A stretch of 5,649 nt of DNA from Candidatus Albibeggiatoa sp. nov. BB20 (GTDB lineage: Bacteria > Pseudomonadota > Gammaproteobacteria > Beggiatoales > Beggiatoaceae), in assembly GCA_016744725.1 (NCBI GenBank), contig JADGDW010000221.1, forward strand, positions 1-5,649, given 5' to 3'. Within the stretch, counting starts at the first letter, position 1. Every line of letters begins with the position of its first letter. Positions 5,526-5,649 of this stretch are shown here, piece by piece. The notes under the pieces are model-generated. The model did no database searches. It had not been told where the DNA came from and saw only the letters and a program-made list of their open reading frames with translations. The position numbers were made by a program, and so were the translations under genes.

Positions 5526-5649
5526 TTATTGTAAATATTCATAAGTTAAGAAAAAATTTATAAAATCATAAGTTGTTATATTTTTGATGGCTTGTTCTTT
5601 TGAAAGGAAGTCAACAATAGTTTCAAATTTTTCAAAGTCACCAAAATTA
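5526..5649 (-). CDS. C-terminal fragment of an unidentified protein, cut by the window edge
   Basis: An open frame enters at the window end (first complete codon 5648-5646) and runs for 40 codons to a TAA at 5528-5526. The translated tail begins NFGDFEKFETIVDFLSKE, continues with an ITTYDFINFF segment and ends EYLQ. Its mix of acidic, basic and aromatic residues is protein-like and differs from what random AT-rich DNA gives, which would be dominated by Lys, Asn, Ile and early stops. The pattern of a short helix followed by 'hxTxxxF' recalls the ends of some polysaccharide deacetylase-type proteins, but this is a weak resemblance and I make no functional call. It is on the same strand as the RND operon, 240 nt upstream. 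Confidence 0.6.
   Translation of the reverse strand, partial: NFGDFEKFETIVDFLSKEQAIKNITTYDFINFFLTYEYLQ

Overview
The window is an AT-rich stretch (roughly 40% GC by eye, with much AT-richer intergenic DNA). It most likely comes from a gammaproteobacterium. The evidence is an outer-membrane beta-barrel protein ending in aromatic-Phe, LolA-like and RND envelope proteins, and an ArsR/DUF2892 pair of a kind often seen in sulfur-oxidising gammaproteobacteria. A Thiotrichales-type sulfur bacterium would fit, but the sequence alone does not prove it. No rRNA, tRNA, CRISPR or insertion sequence is visible.

Layout. (i) Positions 1-215 are an AT-rich leader with a consensus -10 box, short repeats and a 7-bp inverted repeat. 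(ii) Positions 216-868 (+) hold a two-gene operon: an ArsR-family regulator with two cysteines 66 residues apart, as in the persulfide sensors BigR/SqrR, and a small stand-alone DUF2892 membrane protein related to the membrane part of YgaP. A rho-independent terminator follows at 877-906. (iii) Positions 972-5285 (-) hold a convergent three-gene operon, transcribed in the order RND/MMPL-type inner-membrane transporter, periplasmic LolA-like protein, outer-membrane beta-barrel. The first two genes overlap by 44 nt. The last two are separated by a 38-nt spacer that holds a strong hairpin. (iv) Positions 5286-5525 are the upstream region of that operon, with a well-placed promoter and a 20-bp dyad. 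(v) Positions 5526-5649 (-) hold the C-terminal 40 codons of another gene that runs out of the window.

How the genes may work together. The plus-strand pair looks like a small sulfide/persulfide-responsive unit: a thiol-switch repressor controlling itself and a cysteine-bearing membrane protein. The minus-strand trio supplies one component for each envelope layer: a proton-driven RND pump, a periplasmic carrier of the lipoprotein-sorting fold, and an outer-membrane barrel. This makes it a candidate route for moving a lipid or other hydrophobic molecule across the envelope. The family assignments are fairly secure. The cargo, and direct cooperation of the three proteins, are inference.
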